Of a DNA stretch of 64,000 bases, positions 34,184 through 43,150 are shown one piece after another. The position numbers and the translations under genes are program-made. Under the pieces are notes generated by a model, which was not told the origin of the DNA, did not search any database, and saw nothing but the letters and a program-made list of their open reading frames with translations. Numbering within the stretch: position 1 is the first letter of the stretch; each line of letters begins with the position of its first letter. The stretch covers positions 1 to 64,000 of the forward strand of contig NZ_JADZGI010000003.1 of assembly GCF_015865035.1 (NCBI RefSeq). Direction: 5' to 3'. The DNA comes from Novosphingobium aureum (lineage in GTDB: Bacteria > Pseudomonadota > Alphaproteobacteria > Sphingomonadales > Sphingomonadaceae).

Positions 34184-34303
34184 GGTAGGCCGAGGCTTGC
34201 CGCGACGTGATGGTGTGGTCAAGTGCGGACCCGGCGGAGCCTTGCGAAGAAAAAGGGGCATGAACGCCTGTCCATGCCCCTTGCCTTCTTGTGTCCATGT
34301 GCG

Positions 34304-35578
34304 TCAGCGAAGCTGGTGCTTGTTGCGCTCATGATGGCGCCGGACCCAGCCCGTGAAGGCGCGCTGCCAGTTTGCGGGCATGCGCTGCGGATCGGCATTG
34401 ACCCAGCGTTCGAACTCGGCGTGCAGCGCATGCAGGTCCCAGCCTGGACATTCGCGGCGCAGGAGATCGATCGTCTCGTCGGCCATGAACCCGCGCGTGG
34501 CATTGTCGGAAAGACCTGCGAGGGTTGAACGGATCAGCTTTGCTGCATCGAATACCTCCAGCGGCGCCGTACCGGCTTCGGGGGAGGGGGCCTTTACCGT
34601 TTGCGCAGGTGAGGGGGCGACCGTCTCGGGGGCAGGTTTCCTCGAGGAAACTTTTGCGCGGGCAGTGGGCACGTTGGCTTTGGTTTCGGCAAGCGGGGTA
34701 GGCTTGCTTGCGGGGGAGGGCAGGGCGCTCTCGGCGCCACCCTTTCCGTCGACGCGGGTCATGCGCAGCATCGCCTCGCCGTCCTTCGCGGTCTCAACCG
34801 CCAGCGCATAACCGGGCAGCTCGTTCTTCTCGGCGAGCTTGAGCATCTCGAACTTGAAGCGGCGGTATTGCCCTTCGGCACCCGACTTCTCGAACAGGAC
34901 CGGCATCGTGATGGCGAAGCCGGTTTCGCCGGCGCCGCCGGCGTGTTTGCGCGCGACACGGTAGAGCCAGCGTTCGCGCCCGCCGGTGATGTTGAAATAG
35001 GCGCGGTCGATCGCGAGCACGCCGCCCTTCATCATCACGCCTTCCCAGAACCAGTTCGACAGCTCGATGGTCATGCCGCGTGAACGTTCGGTCTTCTCGT
35101 CGACCAGCTGGGTCCAGCCATCGAGCCACGAGAAGGTGGCCTCACGCCGGTTCTCGGCACGGATGTTGGTCTTGATCGTGGTCGCGACGAGACGGTCGAG
35201 CGCCTGTCCGAGCAGTTCGTAGGCGCGGCCCGTAGTCGGACGCCCGATTGCGCGGAGCAGGTCGTAGGGCATGAGATGGAGCTTGCGCGGTACGTCGTTG
35301 AGACCGCGCCGCTGCATGTCGGCCAGCACGCTCGCGCAGTATATCAGGATGTCCGCGTCCCAGATCGTCGCCATCCCGTATTCGGGGCTAGCCGAGACGT
35401 GAACGTGCACCTGGCCGTCGGGGCTGGTGTAGTCGATCGGCTTGACGCGCTTGGACTTCGCGAGGCTGAAAAAGGGGCGCTCCATCATCTCGCGCTGGTC
35501 GCGCATGGGAAGGTTGGCGACATAGGGGAGGAACAGGTCGAACTGTTCGGTCTCCGTCGCCTTGCGGTTACGTGTCAT
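34304..35578 (-). CDS. repA: Replication initiator protein A (RPA family)
   Basis: 424 residues. The N-terminal 270 residues match RPA-family plasmid initiators: FDLFLPYVANLPMRDQREMMERPFFSLAKSKR-type opening (residues about 13-45), MATIWDADILIYCASVL, PYDLLRAIGR, and LSNWFWEGVMMKGGVLAIDRAYFNITGGRERWLYRVARKH. A Pro/Ala/Thr-rich linker (about 278-345) joins a C-terminal helical domain rich in Trp (GWDLHALHAEFERWVN, WQRAFTGWVRRHHE). It should bind the iterons at 32940-33179. A parS-like palindrome lies inside the gene. Order parA-parB-repA on one strand mimics repABC operons. Confidence 0.9.
   Translation of the reverse strand: MTRNRKATETEQFDLFLPYVANLPMRDQREMMERPFFSLAKSKRVKPIDYTSPDGQVHVHVSASPEYGMATIWDADILIYCASVLADMQRRGLNDVPRKLHLMPYDLLRAIGRPTTGRAYELLGQALDRLVATTIKTNIRAENRREATFSWLDGWTQLVDEKTERSRGMTIELSNWFWEGVMMKGGVLAIDRAYFNITGGRERWLYRVARKHAGGAGETGFAITMPVLFEKSGAEGQYRRFKFEMLKLAEKNELPGYALAVETAKDGEAMLRMTRVDGKGGAESALPSPASKPTPLAETKANVPTARAKVSSRKPAPETVAPSPAQTVKAPSPEAGTAPLEVFDAAKLIRSTLAGLSDNATRGFMADETIDLLRRECPGWDLHALHAEFERWVNADPQRMPANWQRAFTGWVRRHHERNKHQLR
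34636..34651. promoter_or_regulatory. parS-like site 1, inside repA
   Basis: GTTTCCTCGAGGAAAC, a perfect 16-bp palindrome, identical to the copy at 35767. It encodes part of the repA linker (KVSSRKP region), so both codons and centromere function constrain it. Confidence 0.7.
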
Positions 35579-35645
35579 GGCTTTGGTGCTGTTCGGAGAA
35601 GGGCAGGGCAGGGTTTGTGGCTCTGGTCATGGCGAACATGCGCAC

Positions 35646-35680
35646 GCAACCCTAGTCGGAGCGGTGCCGACAGGGGTTGC
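35646..35680. other. Long hairpin in the repA leader
   Basis: GCAACCCTAGTCGG (35646-35659) pairs with CCGACAGGGGTTGC (35667-35680) over a 7-nt loop with two mismatches. It lies 67 bp upstream of the repA ATG, in the 226-bp gap between parB and repA. In repABC plasmids the equivalent gap encodes an antisense RNA that limits initiator synthesis, so this stem may be part of such control. No U-tract or strong promoter is evident. Confidence 0.5.
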
Positions 35681-35766
35681 GCGCGCGCGGCCATGGTCGA
35701 AATCTGGATGGAAGGCAGGAGCAGCGTTGCGCGGACTATCGCCCGTGACGCAGTGCTTCGTGAAAA

Positions 35767-35782
35767 GTTTCCTCGAGGAAAC
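35767..35782. promoter_or_regulatory. parS-like site 2, between parB and repA
   Basis: GTTTCCTCGAGGAAAC, identical to site 1 in repA, 22 bp downstream of the parB stop codon. A partition-complex nucleation site is likely. Confidence 0.75.
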
Positions 35783-35804
35783 ATCTGCCCCCACTTTCTC
35801 CCGT

Positions 35805-36968
35805 TCAGGTCACCGAGATGCCGTTGCTGCGCAAGGTCTCGAGCGCTTGGCGCAGGGCCTCGGTCAGTTCCTCGTCGTTCGCACCGCTCGCCATCGGCAG
35901 GTGGATCGTGACGCCCTGCCGCGAGACGTCCTTGACCGCGAGGATCGCGCGCCCATGGCTTCCCCCGACTTCGAAGCGCACCGGCTTCTTGCTCGAACCC
36001 GCGCCCTCGTCCAGTTCGTCACTCGCGGCAAGCAGCCGCTTGAGCGTCGTCGCGCCGGAGAGGGGAGGGCGACCCGTGGCGAGCGCCTTGGCATTGTCGC
36101 CGACAATCGCGCGCGCTTCCCTGCGGATGGCCCTGGCATGAACCTTGTCGTCGAGCGCGCCCGCGAGACGATAGGCGGGATTGAGCGTGAGTTCGCCCTG
36201 GTCCGCGAAGGCGACGAGCACGTCGTCGGGGATGGTGGCGGCCTTGAGCATCTTGGATAGCCAGCCCTTGGAGAGCTTGAGCCGCTCGGCCATGCGCACG
36301 GCCTTGCCTCCGTAATGGATCGGCAGTGCCTCGGCATAGTTGCGGGCGCGCTCGATGTCGGTGATGTCCTTGCGCGCGCGATTCTCGATGTCGGCAAGCC
36401 GGAATGCGGCCTCGTCGTCGAGTTCGGCAACCTGCGCGAGGAGCTTCATGTCCGGATAGGAATGCGCGCGCAGCCAGGAGATCGCGAAATGGCGACGGGT
36501 GCCCGCGACGAGTTCGTAGTCGTATGCGGGATCGTCGGCTATGTGCCGGACCACCGCGGGGACCTTCTGGCCGCCTTCGGCAACGATCGAATCGATCAGG
36601 TCGCGGCAACTCTCCTCGCTCAGCCGTGCCTGGTTGCGTGCATTGCCTTCCCATACCCTGACACGGGCGGGATCGAGCAGAAGCTGGGTGACTTGCCTGA
36701 CTTCTCCCGATGCGACGCGGGCGAGGGCATTCTCGCGGCCCAGCAACGAAAGACCGGCGCGCGAGGTCGCGGCGCTGCGGGTGGAGGCCGGAGGCGGCGC
36801 TGATGCGGGGCTAGGGGAGGGGGCTGGCTCGGGAGCCTGTGCCGCGGGTTCGACGCGCGCCGCGGGCTCGGGCGCGCGCGCCGGGGCAGGCGGCGTCGAG
36901 GAGCTGTCCTGCGTCGCTTCCTCTTCGGCGAGCAGGCTGGCGAGATATTCGGACTGCTTGCGGGCCAT
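35805..36968 (-). CDS. parB: ParB-family partition protein
   Basis: 387 residues. A Pro/Ala-rich N-terminus (about 20-65) precedes the ParB/Srx CTPase domain (VWEGNARNQARLSEESCRDLIDSI over residues 104-127, VPAVVR, and VAGTRRHFAISWLRAH as the GERR-like motif). The HTH domain follows (IHYGGKAVRMAERLKLSKGWLSKMLKAATIPDD spread over about 195-228). It should load at the GTTTCCTnnAGGAAAC palindromes that flank it. It lies between parA and repA on the minus strand. Confidence 0.92.
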   Translation of the reverse strand: MARKQSEYLASLLAEEEATQDSSSTPPAPARAPEPAARVEPAAQAPEPAPSPSPASAPPPASTRSAATSRAGLSLLGRENALARVASGEVRQVTQLLLDPARVRVWEGNARNQARLSEESCRDLIDSIVAEGGQKVPAVVRHIADDPAYDYELVAGTRRHFAISWLRAHSYPDMKLLAQVAELDDEAAFRLADIENRARKDITDIERARNYAEALPIHYGGKAVRMAERLKLSKGWLSKMLKAATIPDDVLVAFADQGELTLNPAYRLAGALDDKVHARAIRREARAIVGDNAKALATGRPPLSGATTLKRLLAASDELDEGAGSSKKPVRFEVGGSHGRAILAVKDVSRQGVTIHLPMASGANDEELTEALRQALETLRSNGISVT

Positions 36969-37051
36969 GGCTTATCTCCGGCGCAAACGGCTGAAAAGGC
37001 TTGAGTTTCCAGCGCTAATCAAGCGCCGGAGGTGGAACATATGGCGAACAT

Positions 37052-37067
37052 GTTTCCTGTAGGAAAC
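37052..37067. promoter_or_regulatory. parS-like site 3, between parA and parB
   Basis: GTTTCCTGTAGGAAAC keeps both 7-bp arms of the other two sites, with GT instead of CG at the centre. It lies in the 124-bp gap between parA and parB. Confidence 0.7.
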
Positions 37068-37092
37068 TTTCGTCTTTGTCATCGGCGCAGGC

Positions 37093-38286
37093 TCAGCCAT
37101 TGACCACCGCCTCGGCGCTGGCCGGGCTGGCGATGCCCCAGTCCTTGCGCACCAGCGCTTCGATCTGGCCCATCGCCTCGTCGAGATTGGCGCGGCAGCG
37201 CTTGTGGGTACGGGCCGAGCCGATCGGACGCTCGAGCTCGTAGATCGTCATCATGCGCAGCGCCGCGTGGCTGATCTCCGCGCTCTCGAGGATCGAGACC
37301 GGTAGCAGGGCAGGGCCGAAGGTCTGCTCCATGATCTGGCGCACCATCGCGTGGCTGGGATCGTTGGAATCGAACTTCGAACACAGCAGGCGCACGAAGT
37401 CATAGTCGACGCTCAGCCCCGCCTGCGCGAGCTGGCCGGTGACCTGGTCCATCATCGAGAGGAACTGCACGGTCGAGCAGAAATCGGGCGTGGTCGCGGC
37501 CAGCGGGACGATCAGCGAGCTGGCCGCCTGCATGACGGCAAGACTGATCGTGCCCAGTGCTGGCGGCGGATCGAGGATCACCACGTCGTAGTCTCGCGCG
37601 AGGTCGAGCAGGCCCTGCTTGAGCTTGCGAAAGCGCGAGGCAAGCACCGAGCCACCGTCCGCGCCGCTTGCCGCCAGCTCGTACTCGACGTCGAACAGTT
37701 CGAGGTTCGAGGGGATCAGGTCGACATTGGGCCAGGGCGTCTTCTGCACCGCGTAGAGCAGGTCGGTCTGGGTCGGGTCGATCGAGAGGTAGGGGTAGAG
37801 CGTCTGTTCGCGCGTGATGTTGAAGTGCGGGTTGAAGCCGAAGAGCGTGGTGGTCGTCGCCTGGCTGTCGCAGTCGACCACGAGCACGCGGTAGCCCTGG
37901 ATCGCGAAGTAATGCGCGAGATGCGTGGTGACGGTCGACTTGCCGACGCCGCCCTTGAAATTCTGCACCGCGATCATCGCCGGGCGGTCGAGCGGCTTGC
38001 GTGCGGGCGAGGCGCCGAGCACTTCGCGCATGTTGAGCAGCGCCTCGATCGAATAGCCCGGACGGCGGCCGTTTTCGGTCGGCGGGGGAGGGGGCAGGCG
38101 GCCGTCGTCCTCGGCCATGCGGATGCGGTTGGTCGAGCAGCCGAGCAGTTGCGCGGCCTCGGCGATGCCGAAGCGGATATTGAGGCCCTTGCGGCTGTCG
38201 GGAAGGAAGGCCTGCTTGCGCAGACGCTCGATCATGCGCTCGCCCGCTTGCGCCATTTCGGCAAGCCGTTTGACTTCTGAATGCAT
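37093..38286 (-). CDS. parA: ParA-family partition ATPase
   Basis: 397 residues from the ATG at 38286; the frame is open much further upstream but loses family similarity. N-terminal HTH of the long (type Ia) ParA class: FGIAEAAQLLGCSTNRIRMAEDDGRLPPP. Deviant Walker A KGGVGKST at 111-118, then VVDCDSQAT (Walker A') and VVILDPPPALG (Walker B). The N-terminal HTH suggests it represses its own operon. Upstream (38287-38460) there is a DnaA-box-like TTATCCACG on the minus strand at 38320-38312 and no clear sigma70 promoter. Confidence 0.93.
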   Translation of the reverse strand: MHSEVKRLAEMAQAGERMIERLRKQAFLPDSRKGLNIRFGIAEAAQLLGCSTNRIRMAEDDGRLPPPPPTENGRRPGYSIEALLNMREVLGASPARKPLDRPAMIAVQNFKGGVGKSTVTTHLAHYFAIQGYRVLVVDCDSQATTTTLFGFNPHFNITREQTLYPYLSIDPTQTDLLYAVQKTPWPNVDLIPSNLELFDVEYELAASGADGGSVLASRFRKLKQGLLDLARDYDVVILDPPPALGTISLAVMQAASSLIVPLAATTPDFCSTVQFLSMMDQVTGQLAQAGLSVDYDFVRLLCSKFDSNDPSHAMVRQIMEQTFGPALLPVSILESAEISHAALRMMTIYELERPIGSARTHKRCRANLDEAMGQIEALVRKDWGIASPASAEAVVNG

Positions 38287-38460
38287 TTTGACCCCGAACC
38301 GCACGGTTGAACGTGGATAAGGGTGTAATAGTAAAAAGAGCTTCAGTCCAGCGGGCTGTGTAGTATTGACAATCAACGACCCGGCATCGGTAGTGCGATG
38401 TTCCTGCAAGGCGCGCCAAAGACGCCCTGAAGCTTCGTCCAGGCGGCCCGCGAAAGCAAG

Positions 38461-38487
38461 AAGGGCCGCCCTGACGGAGCAGCCCTT
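38461..38487 (-). terminator. Terminator of the efflux operon
   Basis: AAGGGCTGC / GCGGCCCTT arms (38487-38479 and 38469-38461, minus strand) with one mismatch, followed by TCTTGCTTT in the minus direction. It lies 41 bp after the stop of the outer-membrane factor gene. Confidence 0.55.
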
Positions 38488-38528
38488 CCCACGTCTTTCG
38501 AAGCCAGCACAGCGCCCTTGTCGGGCGC

Positions 38529-40055
38529 TCAGGTCCCGGGCTGCGTCTCGGAGGCAGTGCTCGGCGTGGCTTGCCCCTCGCGCCTCCAGCCCCCGCCAAG
38601 GGCCTTGAACAGGTCGACCCGGTCCGAGGCCAGACCTGCCTGCGCCTCGACCAGCGCGCGCCGCGCGGCGAGCAGGTCGGCCTGTGCCGCAAGCACCTCG
38701 AGGCTCGAGGCCGCACCCGAACGTTCGCGCCGCTCGGTCAGTTGCCAGGCGCGGGCTGCGCGGTCGCGGGCCACCTCCAGATCGGCCACCTGCGCCTCGC
38801 CTCCGGCAACGCGCGAGAGCCCCTGTTCGACTTCCTTGAGGGCAGTGAGGACCGCCCCGTCGAAAGTGGCGAGCGCCGCGTCGGCTCCGGCCCGGGCCTG
38901 ACGGATGCGGGCCCGGGCGGCGCCGAAGTCGGGGAAGGTCCAGCTGATCAGCGGTCCGAGGCCGAAGGAGAACGAATCGCCGCCCCTGATCATGTCGTTG
39001 CGCAGGAAATTGCCCGATCCGCCCAGCGATATGCGCGGATAGAGGTCTGCCGTCGCCACGCCGATGCGCGCGGTTTGTGCCGCGAGATTGCGCTCCGCCT
39101 CGCGCAAGTCGGGACGACGCCGCAAGAGAGCGGCGCCGTCGCCGACCGGAAGCGCGGTCCCGGGGGATGGGGGGACGGAACAGGACCGCGCGTCCTGAGG
39201 AACTTGATCGGGCGTCCTGCCAAGGAGCGCGGCCAGTTCGAACAGCGCGACCCGGCGACCGGCTTCCAGGGTGGGAAGCGCGGCGCGCGCGGTGGCATGG
39301 GCGCTGCCTGCGCGTTCCACGTCGGCCTTGCCGAGCGAGCCTGCTCTTTCGAGCACTTCGGTCAGTTCCAGGGTGCGCCCCGTGGTCTCGACCGACTGGC
39401 GTGCGACCTCGAGGCCCTGACCCTGGGTACAGGCCTGAAGGTAGGCGCGGGTGGTCTCGGCAGCGACAAGGACACGCACGCCATCGCGCGCGGCCTCGAT
39501 CGCGGCGGCATCCGCGCGCGCAGCCTCGATCGAACGCGCGACGCGGCCGAACAGGTCCGCCTCCCACGCCACGCTGGCGTTGGCGCTGGTTGTGACCTGC
39601 GTTTCGCCGAGGTTCGCAAAGCCGCCACCGCCCTGGCCGCTGCCGCCTCCCTGGCCTCCACCGCCGAACTGCACGGCATCGCCCCAGGAAAGACCGCCAT
39701 TGAGGTTGGTGACGGGAAGCCGTGCGGCGCGGCTTTCCGAAAGCACGGCCTGCGCGCGCGCAAGGTTGGCATTGGCCGTACGAAGGTCGCTGTTGGCGGC
39801 CAGCGCCTGTTCGACGAGACCGTCGAGCACCGGGTCCTTGTAGAGGTGCCACCAGTCGTCGGGCAGCGGGGCGGCAGGATCGAAGTGGGCGTCGGTGGTG
39901 ACGAATTGCCCCGCGGCGCGGGGCGGCGCGGGAGGGGCGGTGTAGTCCGGCCCGACCGCACAGGCAGCGAGAAGGAGGGGCGCAAGAAGCGCGGCCCTGC
40001 GCCTTGCGATGCCTCGGGGCGCAGTGCCCGGGTGCGTGTTGGAAGTGTCAGGCAT
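38529..40055 (-). CDS. Outer-membrane efflux factor lipoprotein (NodT/OprM family)
   Basis: 508 residues from the ATG at 40055, giving signal LLAPLLLAAC with Cys32 then AVGPDYTAP, the classical NodT/OprM start. DWWHLYKDPVLDGLVEQALAANSDLRTANANLARAQAVL and the internal repeat (LRRRPDLREAERNLAAQTARIGVATADLYPRISL) are family hallmarks. A Gly/Gln-rich insertion (FGGGGQGGGSGQGGGG) at about 127-143 is unusual. The start overlaps the RND gene by 8 nt. Third gene of an RND operon; it would form the outer-membrane channel. Confidence 0.93.
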   Translation of the reverse strand: MPDTSNTHPGTAPRGIARRRAALLAPLLLAACAVGPDYTAPPAPPRAAGQFVTTDAHFDPAAPLPDDWWHLYKDPVLDGLVEQALAANSDLRTANANLARAQAVLSESRAARLPVTNLNGGLSWGDAVQFGGGGQGGGSGQGGGGFANLGETQVTTSANASVAWEADLFGRVARSIEAARADAAAIEAARDGVRVLVAAETTRAYLQACTQGQGLEVARQSVETTGRTLELTEVLERAGSLGKADVERAGSAHATARAALPTLEAGRRVALFELAALLGRTPDQVPQDARSCSVPPSPGTALPVGDGAALLRRRPDLREAERNLAAQTARIGVATADLYPRISLGGSGNFLRNDMIRGGDSFSFGLGPLISWTFPDFGAARARIRQARAGADAALATFDGAVLTALKEVEQGLSRVAGGEAQVADLEVARDRAARAWQLTERRERSGAASSLEVLAAQADLLAARRALVEAQAGLASDRVDLFKALGGGWRREGQATPSTASETQPGT

Positions 40056-43000
40056 GGAAAGTGCTCCCTTCACGCGCGGCGGCATCGGCGCCGGTTTCGG
40101 AGGCGGTGTCGTCCTCCTCGGCATGGGCGCGGTGATCGCCCGCCAGCAGCGTGTAGATGGTGGGAAGGACGAAGAGCGTGAAGAGCGTGCCGATGAGCAT
40201 GCCCATGACCACCACGATGCCGATGGCAAAGCGGCTCGCCGCGCCCGCGCCCGAGGAAAACAGCAGGGGCACCAGGCCCGCCACCATCGCCGCGGTCGTC
40301 ATCAGCACCGGGCGCATGCGCACCCCGGCGGCGTGGGCGATGGCCTGGTGCCGGCTCCAGCCTTCGTCGCGCTGCATCTGGTTGGCGAAGGACACCATCA
40401 GGATGCCGTGCTTGGTGATGAGCCCGATCAGGGTGACGAGGCCGATCTGCGTGTAGATGTTGAGCGTGGCAAAGCCCAGGAACAGCGGCAGAAGCGCGCC
40501 CGAGATCGCCAGCGGCACGGTGACTAGGATCACCAGCGGATCGCGGAAGCTCTCGAACTGGGCGGCGAGCACCAGGAAGATGACCACCAGCGCGAAGGCG
40601 AAGGAGACCGTCAGCTGGTTGCCCTCCTCGACGTACTGGCGGCTGTTCGAGAGCCAGTCGACGCTGGTGCCCTCGGGCAGGTCCTGGGCCTGCAGGAAGG
40701 CGACCGCCTGGCCCATCGTCACGCCGGGCATGAGCACGGCCGACATCGTTGCCGAGTTCATCTGGTTGAACTGGGGCAGGAGGTTGGGCTGAGGCTCGAT
40801 CTCGACCTTGGCGACGGTGGAAAGGGGGACGAGATCGCCCGATCCGGCGCGCACGTAGTATCCGCCGAGATCCCCGGGGGTGGCGCGCTCGTCGCGCGGG
40901 ACCTGCGTGATCACGTCGTAGGAGCGGTCGTGCCAGTTGAAGCGGTTGACGTAGTTCTCGCCCACCATCAGCGCCAGCGTGTCGGCGATTTCCGACATGG
41001 GGATACCCATGTCGCCCGCCTTGTCGCGGTCCACCGTTATGTGCGCCTGCTGGCTGTCGAAGGCGAGGTCGGCATCGACGAAGGCGAACAGCCCGCTTTG
41101 CCAGGCCGCGCCCTTGAGCTGGTCGAGCGTGCGGTTGATCGCGGCGAAGTCATCGGGCGAGCGGATCACCATCTGCACCGGCAGGCCGCCGCTGCCCGCG
41201 GGCAGGGGGCTGTCCTGAAAGACGGTGGAGGTGACGCCGGTGACGGCTGCGGTCTTGCCGGTCAGTTCCTGCTGGACGGCCTCGGCGGTTCTTTCACGCT
41301 CGCCCCAGGGCGAGAGGATGATGCCGCCAAAGCCGATGTTGGCGCCTTGCGCGCCGCCCATGGCGTAGAAGCTGCCGTCGAACTCGGGGATCGAGTGGAA
41401 CAGCTTCTCGACTTCCTTGCTGAAGCGCACCGTGTAGTCGACGCTGGCGTATTGCGGCGCCTTGGTCTGGACGAACACGTAGCCCATGTCCTCGGGCGGC
41501 GCGAGTTCGCGCTTGGCGCCGAGGAAGAATACCACGCTGGCCACCAGGATCGCGGCTCCCGCGACGAGTACCGCACCGCGTGCCGCGAGCGTCCTGCCCA
41601 ACAGCCGTTCGTAGCGGTGCGTCAGGCCGTGCATCGTGCGCTCGATTGCCTTTTCCAGACGGCTTTCGCCCATCTTGTTGTGCAAGAGGCGGCTGCTCAT
41701 CATGGGGGAGAGGGTGAGCGCGACGACACCCGAAACGATGACGGATCCCGCCAGCGTGAAGGCGAACTCGCGGAATAGCGCGCCGGTCAGACCCCCCATC
41801 AGTCCGATGGGGGCATAGACGGCGGCCAGCGTGATGGTCATGGCGATGACCGGCCCGACGATCTCGCGCGCGCCTTTTAACGCTGCGTTGATCGGCGAGA
41901 GACCCTCCTCGATGTGGCGATGGATGTTTTCGACCACGACGATGGCATCATCGACCACGAGGCCGATCGCCAGCACCATCGCAAGGAGGGTCAGGAGATT
42001 GAGCGAAAACCCGAAGAGCAGCATCAGCGCCGCCGTGCCCAGAAGCGACAGCGGAATGGTGACGATGGGGATGATGACGGCCCGGAAGGTGCCGAGGAAC
42101 AGGAAGATGACGACGATCACGATGATGACCGCCTCGACGAGGGTGTGCTCGACTTCCTCGATCGAGGCATCGACGAAGCGCGCACGGTCGAACATCGATT
42201 TGATCTCGAGCCCCGGAGGCGCCATGCGCTCGAGCTGGGGCAGTAGCTGGTTGACGGCATCGACGATTTCGAGCGGGTTGCCGTCGGGGGTGGGCGAGAT
42301 CGGCAGCAGGATCGCGTCCTTGCCCGCCCCCATTGCGGCATCGTCGTAGTTCTGGCCGCCCAGTTCGACCGTGGCGACGTCGCCGAGCCGGACAATGCCG
42401 TCAGGTCCGGTCTTGACCACCATGTCGCGGAACGAGGCCGCGCTGCGCAGGTCCGTCTCGGCGGTGATGGCGATCGCCGTCGCGCTGCCCTTGAGCTGGC
42501 CGGGCGCGGCCTGGACGTTGTTGGCGCGCAGTGCCGTGGCAATGTCGCCCGCTGTCATGCCGCGTCCGGCAAGCTTGTCGGGATCGACCCAGATGCGCAT
42601 GGCCAGCGGCGCGCCGCCGTTGATCTCGACCGACGCGACGCCCGGCACCGAGGTCAGCAGGGGCCGTGCGACGCGGGTCACGAAGTCGTTGATCTGCGAA
42701 GGTGCCATCGTCGGGCTGGTGAAGCTGATGTACTGCACCGCCGAGGCGCCGTCGGTGATCTTGGAGATGACCGGGTCGAAGGCCCCTTCGGGCAGGCGGT
42801 ACTTCACCTGCTGCACCTTGGAGAGGATCTCGGTCATAGAACGGTCCGCGTCCGCGTTCAGCACCAGCTTGGCCGCGATATGGCTCTTGCCCGAGGTCGA
42901 GGTGGAGGAGAGGTACTCGATCCCGCTGGCGGTTGCGATCTCCTGCGCGATGGGGGTGGTGACGAAGCCCTGCATGACGTCCTGCGTGGCGCCGGGAAGC

Positions 43001-43149
43001 TGGGTGTCGATGGTGATCGTGGCGCTTTCCATGCGCGGGTACTGGCGGATCTGCAGTCCGAAGACGGCGGATATGCCCACCAGCAGGATCAGCAGGCTGA
43101 CCACGATGGCCGCGATGGGGCGGCGGATGAACAGGTCGGTGAAGCGCAT
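40048..43149 (-). CDS. RND-type multidrug efflux inner-membrane permease
   Basis: 1033 residues, the normal HAE1 length. MRFTDLFIRRPIAAIVVSLL starts TM1; two large periplasmic loops each follow a TM1-type segment. Proton-relay aspartates are present in VVDDAIVVVENIHRH (TM4). PMMSSRLLHNK and the C-terminal GLITKHGILMVSFANQ match MexF/AcrB-type pumps. It starts 1 nt after the adaptor stop. Together with the adaptor and channel genes it makes a full tripartite pump, divergent from soxR. Confidence 0.95.
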   Translation of the reverse strand: MRFTDLFIRRPIAAIVVSLLILLVGISAVFGLQIRQYPRMESATITIDTQLPGATQDVMQGFVTTPIAQEIATASGIEYLSSTSTSGKSHIAAKLVLNADADRSMTEILSKVQQVKYRLPEGAFDPVISKITDGASAVQYISFTSPTMAPSQINDFVTRVARPLLTSVPGVASVEINGGAPLAMRIWVDPDKLAGRGMTAGDIATALRANNVQAAPGQLKGSATAIAITAETDLRSAASFRDMVVKTGPDGIVRLGDVATVELGGQNYDDAAMGAGKDAILLPISPTPDGNPLEIVDAVNQLLPQLERMAPPGLEIKSMFDRARFVDASIEEVEHTLVEAVIIVIVVIFLFLGTFRAVIIPIVTIPLSLLGTAALMLLFGFSLNLLTLLAMVLAIGLVVDDAIVVVENIHRHIEEGLSPINAALKGAREIVGPVIAMTITLAAVYAPIGLMGGLTGALFREFAFTLAGSVIVSGVVALTLSPMMSSRLLHNKMGESRLEKAIERTMHGLTHRYERLLGRTLAARGAVLVAGAAILVASVVFFLGAKRELAPPEDMGYVFVQTKAPQYASVDYTVRFSKEVEKLFHSIPEFDGSFYAMGGAQGANIGFGGIILSPWGERERTAEAVQQELTGKTAAVTGVTSTVFQDSPLPAGSGGLPVQMVIRSPDDFAAINRTLDQLKGAAWQSGLFAFVDADLAFDSQQAHITVDRDKAGDMGIPMSEIADTLALMVGENYVNRFNWHDRSYDVITQVPRDERATPGDLGGYYVRAGSGDLVPLSTVAKVEIEPQPNLLPQFNQMNSATMSAVLMPGVTMGQAVAFLQAQDLPEGTSVDWLSNSRQYVEEGNQLTVSFAFALVVIFLVLAAQFESFRDPLVILVTVPLAISGALLPLFLGFATLNIYTQIGLVTLIGLITKHGILMVSFANQMQRDEGWSRHQAIAHAAGVRMRPVLMTTAAMVAGLVPLLFSSGAGAASRFAIGIVVVMGMLIGTLFTLFVLPTIYTLLAGDHRAHAEEDDTASETGADAAAREGSTFHA

Positions 43150-43150
43150 C

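Noticed and set aside
38366..38377. TTGACA-like box upstream of parA as a promoter
   Set aside because: It points away from parA on the plus strand and has no acceptable -10 at the right distance.
38287..39852. Extended N-terminus of ParA
   Set aside because: The extension is antisense-like low-complexity sequence out of frame with the outer-membrane factor; the ATG at 38286 gives normal ParA length.
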